The notes under the pieces are model-generated. The model had not been told where the DNA came from. It made no database searches and saw only the letters and a list, made by a program, of their open reading frames with translations. DNA of 64,000 nt. It comes from Hydractinia symbiolongicarpus. Lineage: Eukaryota; Cnidaria; Hydrozoa; Anthoathecata; Hydractiniidae. The stretch lies in assembly GCF_029227915.1 (NCBI RefSeq), contig NC_079885.1, positions 21,525,001 to 21,589,000 on the forward strand, in the 5' to 3' direction. This document shows positions 28,911 to 40,818 of this stretch, one piece after another (within the stretch, counting starts at the first letter, position 1; each line of letters starts with the position of its first letter). The position numbers and the translations under genes were made by a program.

Positions 28911-30581
28911 AGGATGTCGGATAATGCGGTTTCATTTGTCGGTTCCATTTGGTTGGAGAAGTATGACTGAACGTCTGTCGGCTTTTTATGTCGATAAAGT
29001 ATGAAGGTTGTTAGTTATGTTGTACGTCGTGTGTCGGGACCACTTAGCCCGGTGCTAAATGAAGTCGTTGCCATTTTTGGGACAGGGAGGTAAGGTGTGC
29101 AGGACTTTTAACGGGACAGTTTCAAGAATTTTTTAGTCAAATTCGCAAAATTAAATCTACGTAAAACTTCAGACGCAAAAATTTAGAAATATATATCCGA
29201 ATGTGTACTTTTTCAAAGACCGATTTTACCGATTCATCATCGCCATGCAATATGCAGCAAGCAAATGCGATAATCATTTATGAAAGTTTTTGCAACAAAC
29301 ACTTCATTTTATCTCGTAATACCCGTCGCACATAAAATGTACAATCAAACCTATCTATGGCGGACATGTCATGCCACCCTATAATAGCAGACACCAAATT
29401 GCAATATATTTTGTACTTATTTCACGCATTTGCCACGGTCATTCATTTCTCCGCCTGCACACGGGAAATTCAGTCTGCGCATGCGCTAACTTTTAAAATC
29501 TCGAAACGCAAAAATTCCGTGGCAATGATGACGTCATAATATTTTACCCCTGTCGGCAAAAAATACGTTCTTGACAATGAAATATTCTTCTTTCGTTTTC
29601 TTGCTTTTCGCCATAGCCACCAACAATTTTTTGTCTTCGCCAACATGTTATCAAACATTATAAAATTAAAACAAACGCTTTGTAGTCATGAAAGTCAGCC
29701 TTTGTTCAAAATCAGTAGAGCATCCAATTTGTAAAACGATGTTTATCAGGCATGCGACGATGTCTACCATCTTGAAAAAATTACACAATATTTCGCGAAT
29801 TTTGCACACGCGCATTCTAAATTTCACATTCTGAATGAACGTGTTGCCCACTTTATCATATCGATGTATCGTTCAAACTCGATCAAACTCGATGCCGTAA
29901 ATAATAGGCGGATTTACATTATTGCGTATCGTTTCTGTAAAACAAATTAAACCTCTAGCTGACAGTTTTTCCAAGAACCAAAGGATACCGCTGTAGACAG
30001 GAGGTCCGTCTGTGCGTACACTTTCTGACAATTCATTGCTCGACAAATTAAACTAGCTTATCTATTTTGAAATAACCAAGATAAATCTAAAAACTAATGA
30101 GTTCCCCCTTTTTTAATTTATTGGGCTCATTTTGTTTTATTTTTCAAAAATTTGTCTGCCTGCATGTTTACTGCGAACTTCTTGTTCAGTTTGAAGAAGA
30201 TTCGCATCTCGAAAAGTGTACGCTGAACGTCAATCCCCAAGGTTTCGTCGCCCCTCTGAGCCGTCGGAGCAGTCAACAAATTCATCAAAAAGGCAAAACG
30301 ACCTGAGAACGAGGTTTTTAGCTATACACTCCAACATTAATTATGGAATAATCAAAATAGTGTTGCAGGATATGCCTTTTACAGAAATATCAGAATTGAA
30401 TTTAGTAATTTTTGTTAAATTTCTCTTTTTCAACAGAAAATTAGCATACACACAACAAAAAGATATAATTGGATATCCACTCCTGGTATTTCGTTCTAAA
30501 ACATTATTTGTGCGGGGCTCCCAGATAGGACCCCGTCTAAAATAATTTGAGTGGACAAAGAAGTTCAGTCGTAGAACAAAC
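28911..30581. other. intergenic, no gene seen
   Basis: No recognisable gene. Short open frames near 29357, 30097 and 30216 lack domains. The right end should contain the 3' UTR of the minus-strand GPCR. Confidence 0.4.
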
Positions 30582-31556
30582 TTATGTTCCAGTGTCATAA
30601 GATCTACTATTTCGATAAATATTTACGTTTGCGACTTCGTTAGTAAAATAAGAAATATGACTGGTTCCATTTTGAGACACGGCATAGCTTGACTTCTTGC
30701 TGCACAATACTCTGTGATATATTGTCGATAGTTTTTGTCGTAAGACTTTACGTACATCCTTTTGAAGAAACGTATACACGCAAGGATCGGTAATATAATT
30801 TAATTCCCAACACATTCCAATAATGCTCTCCTCCACATCACTTCCCATTTTGTGGATTACAAACCGATACGCGTATAATATATCGGGAATAACCACAAGT
30901 AGAACAAAAGTTGCGATAATTATAGTTGTCACAACAAACATCTTTTCTCTGCCTGCAACACCAGACGCTACTGTTCTGCGCTTCCTAGAAGCTTTGTTAA
31001 AGATATATGAATACGTTATAAAAACAGTGGTTAGAATTATACCATCCAGAATCAAGTATACATATTTATACCATGTCTCAAAAAATGTATCTGGACTCAG
31101 AAAGAAGAATGGAAAAACAATAATAAACCCTCCAATCCATACAACAACTATACAATACCGTGTTCTTTTTATAGTCACAATGCTATGGTATTTTAAAAGC
31201 AACACGAACGCTAACAGTCTGTCGAATGTTAACATAAATAAAACTGCATAATAAGTGAAAAACAGACCAGCAATAACCTCTTCGCAATATACAAAAATAT
31301 TTGAAGTCTCTTCATCCAATCCTGCAAATTTCACAATCATATAGACAACATCAACAAGAGCTATGAGAACTTCTGATAGACTCATTGAGATTAGAAGCGA
31401 TATTTGACCCATATTACGTCGAGATTTGAGCTGTGTCAGCAGGTACATACCAAGTAAGTTGAAGACTACTGACAATGAAAGCATTGTTACTGAAATTATA
31501 TCTAGCACCAACAATACATAGACTGGATCCTCTTTCGTTTCTTCTTTTAGTTCCAT
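30582..31556 (-). CDS. class A (rhodopsin-like) GPCR, paralogue 1
   Basis: A 324-residue seven-helix receptor of the plasma membrane; ligand unknown. The coding region is a single exon. Features: N33 in TM1 (VVFNLLG), D69 in TM2 (LSEVLIALVD), C91 at the top of TM3, DRL at 112-114 in place of DRY, W140 in TM4, a basic third loop (SRKRRTVASG) and DPCVY at 257-261 in place of NPxxY. No Cys is visible in extracellular loop 2, so the usual disulphide with C91 appears absent. A ...TTTCAG just upstream of the ATG suggests an intron in the 5' UTR. The paralogue at 50398-51375 is nearly identical through the middle. Short cnidarian orphan receptors of this kind commonly form tandem families; the ligand class cannot be read from sequence. 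Confidence 0.93.
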   Translation of the reverse strand: MELKEETKEDPVYVLLVLDIISVTMLSLSVVFNLLGMYLLTQLKSRRNMGQISLLISMSLSEVLIALVDVVYMIVKFAGLDEETSNIFVYCEEVIAGLFFTYYAVLFMLTFDRLLAFVLLLKYHSIVTIKRTRYCIVVVWIGGFIIVFPFFFLSPDTFFETWYKYVYLILDGIILTTVFITYSYIFNKASRKRRTVASGVAGREKMFVVTTIIIATFVLLVVIPDILYAYRFVIHKMGSDVEESIIGMCWELNYITDPCVYTFLQKDVRKVLRQKLSTIYHRVLCSKKSSYAVSQNGTSHISYFTNEVANVNIYRNSRSYDTGT

Positions 31557-33672
31557 AGTGTTGATTGTGGTATCAAACCACAGAATATCTTTGTCCTGAA
31601 ATCAGAAAAACTATTACAAGTTGCTGCCAGTGGTCTAATGTCTCCTCTTAAAACGTACAACTTAAGTATACAGCTCTTAATCTCAACAGTAACCAAACTA
31701 AAAAAAACTAATTTTCAGGCTCCCTTACTTTTTTTACATTTAGAAAGTGTAGGAACGAGATTGAAAACAACAACACTTATTTCTGTTACGTGTTTCACTT
31801 AACAAGTTCTTCTTTAGTTTTCTTTTATCTCGTCTTGTTCATTTATTTTACCTTTAGTTCAAAATATTATACTATATTGTTATCACTTAAGCAGATTTAG
31901 TTTCTCATCTATACTTCAATTGAATTTCACTATTAATTCACATTTTTAAAAATTTTGTAATTCGGAAAAGATCTATTGTAAACAAAAATAAAACAAATAT
32001 ATAGCAAGAGTGTATGTTAAAATATAGCTACCAAAATCAATATTAAGGAGTCACAAAATTGTGCGTGGTAGCATAATTCAAGGGTTGTTTCCATTTCACT
32101 GCGTTTTCCGTTATAACACACGTGCTTCTCCGTTAGCGCGTGTGTACTTTGACCAAATCTGTAATTTAAATTAATCCTAAGGTCCCTGATTACCCACGAA
32201 CATTGAACAGGAATCAAGGTAGGTTAGCTACGTTGGAATCTGCAACCTTAAGGCTACACACCAAATGCGCTATTATTACACCATTGTCGTTTTGTGTCAC
32301 GTTACACAAGGGTTAACGCCACCACTTACTGATGAGAGAGGATGGGTGTGTCGACGAGTATCCGTTATATTTATAGATAAGAAAAAACATTTTTTTTCAA
32401 AATTTGAGAGTTTTTATTGTGAATCCTAGCGTAACTGATTAAGATTTAGAAAGAATTAGTATTTCAAATTCTCTAAAAAGACATTTCGTATAGGTAATGA
32501 TTTTTTGTCGAAGAAAATTAAAAAAATGATGCTTTTTGCCAAATTTTGCGAGTTAGCGTGCTTTTTCAGAGAATATTGTTTGTCTTTCTCAATCGATTGG
32601 TTTCAAGAACGTCCTATCTCCTTTCTTAGTAGCAAGATCTTACTTCCTAACTAATATGCTTTTAAGTGAGAGACCACCCAAACAATTACATAAGATTTTA
32701 GGGGTTGAGAGAGATTTTTGTGTACTGTTGTGGAAATTAAAAGAGGTGGCTAATACCAAATTTTAGGCGTTATGTAATTATTGAATGATACATGAAAACA
32801 AATCAGTTTTAATTAGATGTGTATAAAAATTCTTTATAAATTTGACATAAAGTCACCCTTGTTTCCAGAGATTTTTGCCTTTTCAGTAAGAGTGACGGCA
32901 TCATATCAAAAAGACAAAAATCCCTTGGTACGAGGACAACATCGAGTATTTCATACTAACCGTTTAGACTGTTGCGCGATGCTATCATGGAAGATGTATT
33001 AAGTAATATTTATGCTAAGAGTTATTATGAACTAGCCTAAGAACAACTAAATTATAGGACAATGGTGGACAGCATCAATGCACGCAATAGTCCTATTTGC
33101 TGCTTCAGTATGTCAAGAATTACTATGACTATTTTATGTAAATATTACGTGACTTGATATTATAGTATTCATCGTTAATACACTTCCGTTGATTTGTTTC
33201 AATTAAAATTGACAACTTAGAAATTAAAGCCGATTTTAGAAGACTATACATATCTTCATGGACTATAGGAAACCTTTTTTTGCAGAGCTTCATTCTAAAA
33301 TCACGTACATGTACGTACACGTGTTAAACTTATTCGTCTTTGCTCAATTGCTAACGGAGGTGAAAATCATGCTGTGTAACACGTGTTACGACATTGTATT
33401 TGTGTTGTTAGCCTAGCGACGTGCAAAAAGTTGCATCATAATTTTAAAATTCTAGGGTTATTAATAATGTTGAAAATTATGCTGTAGAGCCGACAGGATG
33501 GGTTCACCAAGTTTTAGAAGATCCATTCCATTTTTGTCTTATATGGTCCCTGGTTACCCACGCAGGAGATGCCACAATTGTTCCTATCACCATTCAAATG
33601 ACAGTTTCTTTTTAACGTTCTCCTGCCAAAGTGTGTTTTGGGGCGGAAATGCATATCTCTTAATAACAATTT
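31557..33672. other. GPCR 1 upstream region, no gene seen
   Basis: It should hold the 5' UTR exon and promoter of the receptor gene. Short open frames at 32017-32217 and 32817-33002 show no domain. Confidence 0.4.
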
Positions 33673-34210
33673 TAGTTAACCCTCTGTAACTCGAACCTCC
33701 AAGGGACCAAAGAAAACTGATCGACTTAACGAACGTTCCACTTAAGCGCAGCTCTCGTTAACTCGAACTTAGACAAAAATGAGGTATTATTGGTTTGAGT
33801 TAAGGCGATTTTTTCTTCAGGCTATAAAACTTACAAATGTTACAATGTAGTAAGTTTTCACTGAAAGAAATTTCGTATGTCGGTTTGACTTAACCTTGTT
33901 GATAGTTCTTGTTCAACAACTCGACTTATTTGGGGTGATGTAGACAGGCTAAAGAGAACCATTTAAGAACACTTTTTTTTTCAAATTTCTGGTTACATTA
34001 CATACCAGTATTCATTTTTCTAACATTTATTTTCTTCTTGACACTAAAAAGTTCGAGTTATCCGAAGAAATTAACTTAAGGGGGACTAAAAAAAGGTTAT
34101 CCGGGGTACCAGTTAACAATTAGTTTTTATAAGGAAGTATTAAGAAATGTCCAAGGGACCGTAGAAAATGGTTCGAGCTAATAAAAGTTCGAGTTACCGG
34201 GAGTCTACTG
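33673..34210. mobile_element. non-autonomous Tc1/mariner- or pogo-like TIR element
   Basis: The right end, read inward, is CAGTAGACTCCCGGTAACTC; the left end is a degenerate partner, TAGTTAACCCTCTGTAACTC, and both continue with repeated CTCGAAC blocks. A TA follows the right end, as expected for a TA-duplicating family. No transposase is present in the roughly 540 bp. The superfamily assignment is inference from the TIR style. Confidence 0.55.
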
Positions 34211-34795
34211 TATTTGTCTTCTTTTCGTAACTTATTTTAATTACTGACACACGCTAACGTTGTTAAAATTATTCTAACTAAGGAAATTCTCGTTATAGTC
34301 AGATTCTTCGCAACTAATCTGACTTTGCCAACAAGGGTTAGTAGCTAATTAACTTTTGCAGTAATAGCAGTAATTCAGAATTTTCTTTTCCTACAATACA
34401 ATAGCAAGCTTTCTAATAACTCAAAACAAATGGACCTGTTATTACATGAAATTATAAAATCAAGAAAAAAAAATTAAGAAGAAATCAAAAGAATTTTCAG
34501 AATCTTCAAACTTACTGGAATTTGCGTCGCCAATTCTATTTTAACGTATATGATCACGAAGTAGTACAAAATAGGTAACACACTGTGCGATGAATAACTC
34601 AAGCATAAAAAATGTCGATGTTCATAGCAACAGCACGTCGGTTATTATATTATTAAATAAATAATAATTCCTAAAATAAGTCAAATCAAAAACGTAATTC
34701 CATTATGAAATTTCTATTTCCCTGCGCTTCCGTAACATGTATGCGTAATAAAATATATAAATATATATAATATATATATAAAGAATTCGCAAAAG
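34211..34795. other. AT-rich spacer with TA-rich microsatellite
   Basis: No gene seen. An (AT)n-like stretch lies at about 34750-34783. Confidence 0.45.
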
Positions 34796-35103
34796 AATTC
34801 GCGAGAATCCGTCATCTTCATTCTGGTATCCTGTATACATATATGCACTCATTATCGCTCTACATTGTTGTAATATAAGGCTTGAGCTATGCGAGAGTTC
34901 CTTTCAGTTACCTATGCTGGCTCTGGTTTCCCGCTGACGAAGGCCCGTAAGGGTCGAAATACCGAAGTTGTCTCGATTCTAACAAATCCTTTTGCCCACG
35001 ACGTGGCTCAGTGGATAAGAACCCGTGGTGCATTAAATGCTACGATCCCGGGTTCGAGTCTCTGGGCTGCCGAGGCAAGGAATTCGTGAGCATCCGTCAT
35101 CTG
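34796..35103 (+). mobile_element. composite tRNA-like SINE or retroelement fragment
   Basis: Direct repeats AATTCGCGAGAATCCGTCAT (34796) and AATTCGTGAGCATCCGTCAT (35081) bracket the unit. Inside, 34993-35071 has an A-box-like GTGGCTCAGTGGATAAGA and a B-box-like GGGTTCGAGTC. Upstream, GCTGACGA and GTCGAAA surround a GGCCC-GTAA-GGGTC hairpin, resembling part of a hammerhead ribozyme core. The tRNA-like part does not fold into a full cloverleaf by eye, so it is not called a tRNA gene. It lies about 95 bp left of the Polinton. Confidence 0.5.
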
Positions 35104-35199
35104 TAAATATTGTACATGGCCAGATAGTTTTAGTTCGAGATTAAAGATTTTAAAAGTTTTTTAGATTTTTTTCGAAGTAAATAACTAAGGAAGTCCCAC

Positions 35200-35370
35200 A
35201 GCTAGTTTAGGGGGTGATGATATACCGTAATTTTCAAAATTCGCGGTCAAACTCTCATAAAAAATTATCATAGAGAATTTTGTTTGTGACCTCACAACTT
35301 TTCGTCCAACACATTACACAAAATACCGTTGATCATCAACAAAAATCCACTGATCATCAACGCATGCGCT
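35200..35370. repeat. Polinton left terminal inverted repeat
   Basis: About 171 bp matching 49231-49402 in inverted orientation, ending internally at GCATGCGCT. It includes CGGTCAAACTCTCATAAAA and GATCATCAAC blocks. The two copies differ at scattered bases, which indicates age. Confidence 0.93.
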
Positions 35371-35525
35371 CGCAAGTCGCTGTTGAGTCATACAAAAAAT
35401 GAGTAGGGAAAGTTCCTTAAAAATCAACGCATGCGCGGCAACGTGACCTTCATGTTGAATAGGGGAAATTTCCGTACCCAACATCCGGCCGAACATTCGA
35501 CCATACAAAAAGCCTACCCGAATAC

Positions 35526-36034
35526 ATGGCAAAAAAAAAAAACAACAACATGGAGGAGGCTAAGAAATGCTCAAAATGTAGACAATTTTCATCTATGAAC
35601 AATTTCAGGATCCAAAAGAATGGACAGCTGACAAAAATGTGCATCAAATACCTTGATGTTCCACGAGCTGCTGGTTTAGCAGAATGTCGGCAAAAATATG
35701 GTAATGGTATAGTGTGTCCCTCTTGTAAAGAACTTAAATTTGACTTTGAGTATAGGATAATCGAAAAAAAAACGCCAAGATTTAGCACAAATTGCATTGA
35801 GTGCCTCAATGTTATACAAGCCGATGCCTTAACAAAACGTCGGAAAAATATGGTGATGGTATAGTATGTCCCTATAGCAAGGAACTTACATTTGATTTTG
35901 AGTATAGGATAATCGACAAAAAAAGGCCAAGATTTAGAACAAATTGTATCGAGTGCCTGATCAAGAACGCGAGCAAGGCGGAGTTAAACCGAAAAAAATA
36001 TTTCGACTGGTTGTATCGTGGCACACCTTATTGA
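35526..36034 (+). pseudogene. Polinton Cys-rich zinc-ribbon protein, frameshifted
   Basis: The reading starts MAKKKNNNMEEAKKCSKC and opens with a CxxC...FRIQKNGQLTKMC module shared with the minus-strand proteins at 42395-43054 and 43142-43423. Two tandem copies of a module follow (KYGNGIVCPSCKELKFDFEY, then a variant KYGDGIVCPYSKELTFDFEY), but the second lies in a different frame, so a frameshift occurred near 35815-35850. In the second module one Cys of CPSC is Ser. A nucleic-acid-binding role is inferred from the Cys pairs only. Confidence 0.7.
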
Positions 36035-36080
36035 GTACTACTACATGTTTTGAGTAGGGATTTTCGGGGGTGGTGTATCT

Positions 36081-39000
36081 TTGTATCACAAAACTAAGAG
36101 CTCCGGGTCGCTGTCAAGTATAGAGGAAATCGAAGCGTTCATTGAAGAATGCGAAATGAAGAGTCTTGATTTGGAGAATCACGAATTTTGGACCAAAGCT
36201 TTTTTACCACCTGTTAGGACCACCGTGTCCCCGGGATCATATGAGGGAAAATTGTCTTTGATCACGTATAGATCAAGGTGATAAGTACGCGCGAACCTCT
36301 CTTGGGATTCTGCCCTCTCCCGGGTTGGTTGCGAGGCAAGAGGTGCATCTACGCCATGGATAGTGAAGATGCTAGAACGGACAATCTATGTATTTGGAGA
36401 TGCCTGGCCGTAAAAGAGAGGGTTAACGTAAAACGAGGAACAGAGTTTCTAACAAGACCAGCCCTTACATTAGCCCGAAAGCACTACGAGGACCACAAGC
36501 TTAAGCGTAAGGACGTGCGCCCCACAAAGCTGGTGGATCTTGAGGGGGTTGCCAAGCAATTCAAAATCAACATTAGAGTCTTTGAGCCCAAGGCAAACTC
36601 TGATAAAGCACCATGGAGACTCGTCTATGGGCAAAAGCAGTACAAAAATGGGTTAGACACTATCAATCTAGGTATGCTGGACGGGCACTGTTTTTACATC
36701 AAGGATTTAGATGTGCTGGCCCAACAGAAATGGGAATTTGAGGTATGCAAGCAACTGTTTACCTTACGCGGCATAAGAGGAACGAATGCAGGGGTGTCAG
36801 GACGACGATTATCTGCAAAGGGGGGAAGGTCAAACGTATGCCGAGCAAGGCGGAGAAGGTCTTTTATGATGAGGGGTATAGCTATGATGCATCAAAATGG
36901 ATAGAATACATCTCAAAACAAACCGGAAGGCATATCCATCATGCTTTATGCGGTCATGGTGGTGAACGTGTTATTCGTGATGGCAAAAAGGAGTGAAAAG
37001 TTGATGGCTATGAGTCACAAAGACAATTTACGAGTACAACGGCTGTAAGTGGCACGGATGTCCCTTTCTGTCTAAGAGAACCAAGGCGGACTCATTACGC
37101 TGCAACCCTTTCTAAGAAAAGAATAATACGGGAAAAGGGCTACAACCTCGTCACGGCTTGGGAATGTGAGAAACCACACAAAATCAAGAGTTACTTCCAG
37201 AAGGTGTTCAAGCCATATCCCCATTGCATTGTATTTGATTTCGAAGCCCTCCTATCACCTTTAAATTACCAGCAAACCTCAGTTCTAACATACCTTTCGA
37301 GAGATGTTCCGATAAGTGTTGGTATTGCCGATAGTTCGAATAGTCGCCTTACGTTCATTGAGCACGAAAATCTCAAGATCCTGGTTAAACAGCTTTGAAA
37401 AGAGGCATGCTCTCATAGTTGAAGAGGTCAAGAGAATGTACTCGAAGCCCGACGACTTTGACATGCTCTCCAAAAAGAACCGGGAGTTGTGGAACGAGTG
37501 GGTAAATCAAGTAGCTGTAATAGCGTTTATATCTGGCAAATACAACATCAACCTGATCAAGCGGTATTTTGTCAAAGAGATCGCGCAAGGCGATAAGATC
37601 AAGGTGGCGAAAAAAGATAACGACTAAATGTTCCTCACTTTTCTAGATATCAAAATTTCCTTGCCCCTGGCCTAAGCTATGACGGTTGGTGCACGTCGCT
37701 GGAATGTAAGCTCGAAAAGAGTACAACTTAGCCGATATGGCACCATTCATTAAAGCCGTGGACAAGACGAGGCGGCAGTATTACGACGACGAGATAGATA
37801 TTTTGAAGGGCGCGGTCAGTATTCCGGGCGTGTCGATGCGCTACGTATTGAAAAATTCTCTACAGCTGAACCCAAAGTTAGAGCTATACGCTCCAGGAGA
37901 CCCATGTAGGCATAGGTGTAAGGACTCTTGTTATAGCAAGACTTGTAAGGCCTGTAAGAAGGTACGGAAAGCGTGTGAAAAATGTACGAGTAATGAGGCC
38001 TACGAGCTCCTACGAACGAGTATGGAGGGTGGCCCCGCGATAATATTCTGTAGATACCACGAAGGAGACGTGACGGGTATCAGATCTCACGTGTAAAAGG
38101 AACCTCACAAGTGCAAGACCGTTCTAGGGTATGAAGCAAAAATGCTTTACCCAAGCACGCTCCTACAGGACTTACCTTGTGGGAAGGAACAGTTGATCAA
38201 GGTGGCTACGCCGACATCGGAGCACAATATCGAGTTCAGGCGCGGGGTGTGATGGATGGGTTGTTGTTTGGCTTTGCCCAAGTTGATATCGAGGTGCCTA
38301 AAAATCTGCGCGAAAAGTTTAGTGAAATGGCTCCCCTGTTTGTCGTCAAGGAATTTCCTGATAATCAAATCCCTGAGCACATGCACGAATACTTAAAAAC
38401 TACGGCCGCAACCGTTTTCCGGGTACACGTAAGCTTTTGGGTTTGATGAGAGCTGAAAAAATCCTACCGTACACCCTTGTGCTAAAAATGTACCTTCACC
38501 ATGGGCTGAAAGTGATCGCCTTTTACCAATTTCTCAAGTATGCTAGGGGTAGGCCCTTTGAATGGTTCCCGGAAGAGATTGCCGATGCACGACGACAGAC
38601 TGATAAGGACCCCGACAAGCGTATTGCGGGAGATACGGCAAAGTTGAAAGGCAACTCGTTTTATGGCAAAATGATAGAGGATCTGGCAAGGCATGCAAAT
38701 ACTACATTTACAAGGGATGAAAAGGAGGTTGGTGCAGCCCTGCGGAGCCCGTACCTGGAGGATCTTGAAGAGAATGGGAATGCGTATGCGGTAAGAAAGA
38801 GCAAGCACAAATGTACTATCGATAGAGCCTACCTGTGCAGTATCGCGGTATATCAACTCGCGAAGTTGTACATGCTTGAATTTTACTATAACTTTCTCGA
38901 CAAGTGCGTGGATTTTCGAGACTTCGAATACATTTATATGGACACTGACAGTACGTATTTTGCCATTTCTGGTCACTGATAAGTACTCGAGTCGAACAGG

Positions 39001-39307
39001 AGGGTTATCTAAGGCAGAATACATAGGGTTTCGGATGATTGCCATGACAGCCAAGTGTTATTTCATCGAGGGTAAAGAAGGTACTAAATTTTCATGTAAG
39101 GGCATGTCAAAAAGGCAAACTGCTTTGACCTGGGGTAGATACCTGGGTGCGCTGAAGGGTGGTTTAGACATGGCCAAAAAAGTAGACTTTCGGGTACACA
39201 ACCAGGGTGTGGTTACGTACAAACAAAACAAGCTCGGGCTCTCAACCTTTTACGACAAAAGAGTTGCATATGACGATGGGATACATACCTCCCCACTTAT
39301 ATTGTAA
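36081..39307 (+). pseudogene. Polinton protein-primed DNA polymerase B, broken
   Basis: Family B polymerase of the protein-primed type, which would replicate the element. In order: an N-terminal region with DNLCIWRCLAV (about 36385), a GYSYDASKWIEYISKQTGRH block, CKWHGC, an exonuclease-like VFDFEA (about 37228), GKYNINLIKRYF, a Cys-rich insert (DPCRHRCKDSC), motif A written GYEAKMLYP (about 38130, Glu where catalytic Asp is expected), motif B KLKGNSFYGKM (about 38643) and motif C YMDTDS (about 38935). The pieces fall in different frames, with shifts near 36280, 36770, 37000-37200, 37390, 37630-37740, 38100-38180, 38400-38440 and 38970. It cannot encode an active enzyme as it stands. Confidence 0.9.
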
Positions 39308-39601
39308 GCATTTTTGAATGAAAAGTTGCCCAAAGGTTTGTAAAGGTAGTACTTTAGAACGGGGAACGGGGTATACCCTAGCGAAGAGGTGCAAATTGCA
39401 AGACTCCACTAAACCAACATGCAGCCCACATAGGCTGCGGATAATAAAATAAAAGGCAATCGATATATCTCCGTGTAGAATGTAGTTTAGCACGGTTGAT
39501 AAAACACACTATAAATGGAAGTGTGTTTGTATATCACTATATTTCTGCCCTACATCCTGATCGCGTTTTATTCTTTTCGATACAGACGTACAATAAAGAG
39601 A
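39308..39601. other. Polinton spacer
   Basis: No open frame with a recognisable motif. It may contain degraded coding sequence. Confidence 0.4.
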
Positions 39602-39925
39602 ATGTCTGATATGGCACAAATCTTTGACAATGCCTCTTGAGAATATGAAAATATCGAAAAGCCCATCGGGGCACTGTCTATCCATGTTATAAGCGTCTAT
39701 GCCAATATGATTTGAAACTTTTTAGATATTGACTCCGTAGATGAATTACGTCGAGATATCGCAGAAGACCCTATTATCAGGGATAGTATGACGGACCTTG
39801 GTATCCTCATATACTGCACCATCGGTAGGTGCTTAGCCCCACTGCTTGTAGTAGGACACTTGGCCCGGCATATATGCAAAAAGAAACAGGAGGAGGTGGC
39901 GAAGGAGGTGGAGACCGTGCTATAA
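39602..39925 (+). pseudogene. small Polinton protein with two in-frame stops
   Basis: From MSDMAQIFDNAS the same frame continues for about 107 codons to a TAA at 39923, interrupted only by TGA at about 39638 and 39710. The C-terminal part has a hydrophobic stretch (LGILIYCTIGRCLAPLLVVG) followed by a basic and acidic tail, suggesting a small membrane protein. Function unknown. It lies 5 bp before the next gene. Confidence 0.55.
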
Positions 39926-39930
39926 GATAA

Positions 39931-40230
39931 ATGAGTGAAGAAGAACAAAAGCAAGAAGAAAGAGTCATTACTAAACCACCGAAGAATGAGGGCAAAGGTT
40001 CTTCACAAGATGATCAAGAACCTGTCGCAACCCCTAGCAAGTCAACGGATGTATACATGTACGGCATAGGGAACTTGGCGGTACTTGCTTTAAGAGTAGG
40101 CAACTGGTATTTGTTTGGCGGGGGTAAAAATGAACCCAACAAGCCGGGGGCTAATCCAGAGCCCCAACAGGGAAAACAGGACAAAACCAACCAAATATCG
40201 ATTTTTTCAAAATGCAGTAATAATAAATGA
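39931..40230 (+). CDS. small unrecognised Polinton protein, 99 aa
   Basis: Intact frame. The first 45 residues are charged and low in complexity, then a hydrophobic stretch YGIGNLAVLALRVGNWYLFG, then a Pro/Gln/Lys-rich tail. A single membrane segment is plausible. It is packed between two other small plus-strand frames, and its TGA overlaps the next ATG (ATGA at 40227-40230). Not recognised. Confidence 0.5.
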   Translation: MSEEEQKQEERVITKPPKNEGKGSSQDDQEPVATPSKSTDVYMYGIGNLAVLALRVGNWYLFGGGKNEPNKPGANPEPQQGKQDKTNQISIFSKCSNNK

Positions 40231-40752
40231 ATGCAAGCAACGTAACCCCGAAAGAAAAGGAGATTTTAGATAAGCTCTATGAAACGGTCGTGGACCTTGG
40301 TTTTACCTTCGCCTATGCCATGGTGGGTAAAAAAGTTTGAATAAAACAAGGCGTATGTAAACAACTATTACCCCGCACAAGTTCAAAATCAGAGGGAATA
40401 CTCTAACAAAAAGTTGCATGGTTTGCCTGGCCAGGGCTAAGGAGAGGCGGATGATATCGAGGACGTTGAAATGGATCCCCTTGCTATTGATAGGGAAATT
40501 AGAGGTGTTCAACAAAATAAGAATTACCTGATTCTCTATGACCTACTCACATACAACATTATACCCTAGTATACCGAACTTATCGGGGATAGCCTGGAGA
40601 AGGAACTACTTGTTAAAAGGTACTGCAGTGCATTGCGGTGCCTGCAAGAAAAATTGATATACGCCCGCTACCCCTCAAATACAAGGCTCGAAATACTAAG
40701 TTCTGCCATGTCTGTCGAGGGTCCTTGGAAAAAAAGCATGGGGGCTGTATAG
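40227..40752 (+). pseudogene. degraded small Polinton gene(s)
   Basis: An ATG at 40227 opens 37 codons (MNASNVTPKEKEILDKLYET...) to TGA at 40338. Coding-like sequence continues in shifted frames, for example DPLAIDREIRGVQQNKNYL and LEKELLVKRYCSALRCLQEK, to about 40752. Read as one broken gene of about 170 codons; product unknown. Confidence 0.4.
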
Positions 40753-40818
40753 ATTTCTGAGGCATGTGTGGCAATATACCCCAAAATTCACGATCGAAAG
40801 TGGAGCAACTATTAGTAA

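Noticed and set aside
28349-28924. Several open frames of 69-118 codons
   Set aside because: They arise because the 90-bp tandem unit is a multiple of three and lacks stops in one frame; there is no domain and no start context.
30823-31251. 142-codon open frame antisense to GPCR 1 (also 50642-51070 in GPCR 2)
   Set aside because: Shadow of the receptor gene on the other strand; hydrophobic codons read backwards stay open.
34993-35071. Genuine tRNA gene
   Set aside because: A- and B-box-like motifs are present, but acceptor and anticodon stems do not pair well; SINE head is the better reading.
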